Shown piece after piece: positions 7,301-7,354 of a stretch of DNA of 7,354 bases. The notes beneath the pieces are model-generated. The model did no database searches, was not told the origin of the DNA, and saw only the letters and a list, made by a program, of their open reading frames with translations. The DNA is from Anaerolineaceae bacterium (GTDB lineage: Bacteria; Chloroflexota; Anaerolineae; Anaerolineales; Villigracilaceae). The stretch spans positions 1-7,354 of the forward strand of contig BQMV01000150.1 in the NCBI GenBank assembly GCA_022181005.1, written 5' to 3'. A program made the position numbers and the translations under genes. Numbering within the stretch: position 1 is the stretch's first letter; each line of letters starts with the position of its first letter.

Positions 7301-7314
7301 GTCAGCGCATACTC

Positions 7315-7320
7315 TATAAT
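7315..7320 (+). promoter_or_regulatory. Second candidate -10 element of the next gene
   Basis: A perfect TATAAT hexamer lies 20 bases below the first candidate. A transcript from it would start near 7327, inside the ribosome site, so it would be less useful for standard initiation. It has no TGn extension and no clear -35. Confidence 0.35.
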
Positions 7321-7323
7321 TTT

Positions 7324-7330
7324 GAAAGGA
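7324..7330 (+). promoter_or_regulatory. Ribosome binding site of the partial downstream gene
   Basis: GAAAGGA, nine bases before the ATG at 7340, is a good Shine-Dalgarno match and supports the reality of the cut-off gene. Confidence 0.55.
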
Positions 7331-7339
7331 ATTTTTCAC

Positions 7340-7354
7340 ATGGCTTCAAAAACA
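7340..7354 (+). CDS. Start of an unidentified gene (cut by window end)
   Basis: Only five codons (M-A-S-K-T) are inside the window, so no product can be assigned. The start is believable because a ribosome site lies nine bases upstream and at least one -10 element precedes it. The 60-base gap after gltX with its own promoter signals suggests a separate transcription unit on the same strand. Confidence 0.5.

Noticed and set aside
7291..7305. Short inverted repeat CTGA...TCAG flanking the -10 element, a possible operator
   Set aside because: The arms are only four bases, which is expected by chance.
1..7354. Possibility of a new defence, mobile or biosynthetic system
   Set aside because: All coding space is taken by known wall-growth, Min and tRNA synthetase genes, with no unexplained gap longer than 60 bases and no mobile-element signs.

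Overview
The window carries a single-strand (+), tightly packed run of housekeeping genes for cell-wall elongation and division-site placement, followed by a tRNA synthetase: mreD - mrdA (PBP2) - minC - minD - minE - rodA - gltX, plus the first five codons of one more gene. Every complete gene is intact. No insertion sequence, RNA gene, CRISPR array, phage gene or defence system is visible, and no stretch over 300 bases lacks a gene.

The organism is most likely a bacterium of the Chloroflexota (Anaerolineae-like). This is inference from gene order, protein style and mid-range base composition, not from any marker or database search. The order mreD/PBP2/minCDE/rodA is also known from clostridia and relatives, so a Firmicute-like origin is the main alternative. 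The presence of MreD, PBP2 and RodA predicts a rod- or filament-shaped cell with a peptidoglycan wall. The complete MinCDE set predicts an oscillating MinE-driven system.

Layout: bases 4-504 mreD and 501-2777 mrdA overlap by four bases (ATGA) and probably continue an mreB-mreC operon lying to the left. Bases 2778-2821 hold a near-perfect extended -10 promoter that should start a very short-leader transcript for minC. minC (2822-3511), minD (3531-4328) and minE (4330-4602) follow with gaps of 19 and 1 bases. rodA (about 4654-5781) comes 51 bases later, or 27 if a GTG start is used. gltX begins 19 bases after rodA with a TTG codon backed by a good ribosome binding site. Bases 7280-7339 hold one or two -10 elements and a clear ribosome binding site for the next gene.

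How the genes work together: MreD is a membrane part of the elongasome. RodA is the glycosyltransferase that polymerises lipid II, and PBP2 is its partner transpeptidase. MinD and MinC block FtsZ ring assembly away from midcell, and MinE drives MinD off the membrane. The cluster therefore puts lateral wall growth and division-site choice under shared transcription, with the min genes sitting between the two halves of the RodA-PBP2 enzyme pair. GltX charges tRNA with glutamate and has no direct link to this pathway, although glutamate is a peptidoglycan precursor.

I did not find a new biological system here. The points most worth a second look are the PBP2 with ten cysteines in five close pairs and an extra segment of about 80 residues, the near-leaderless promoter of minC, and the strongly basic tail of MinE.
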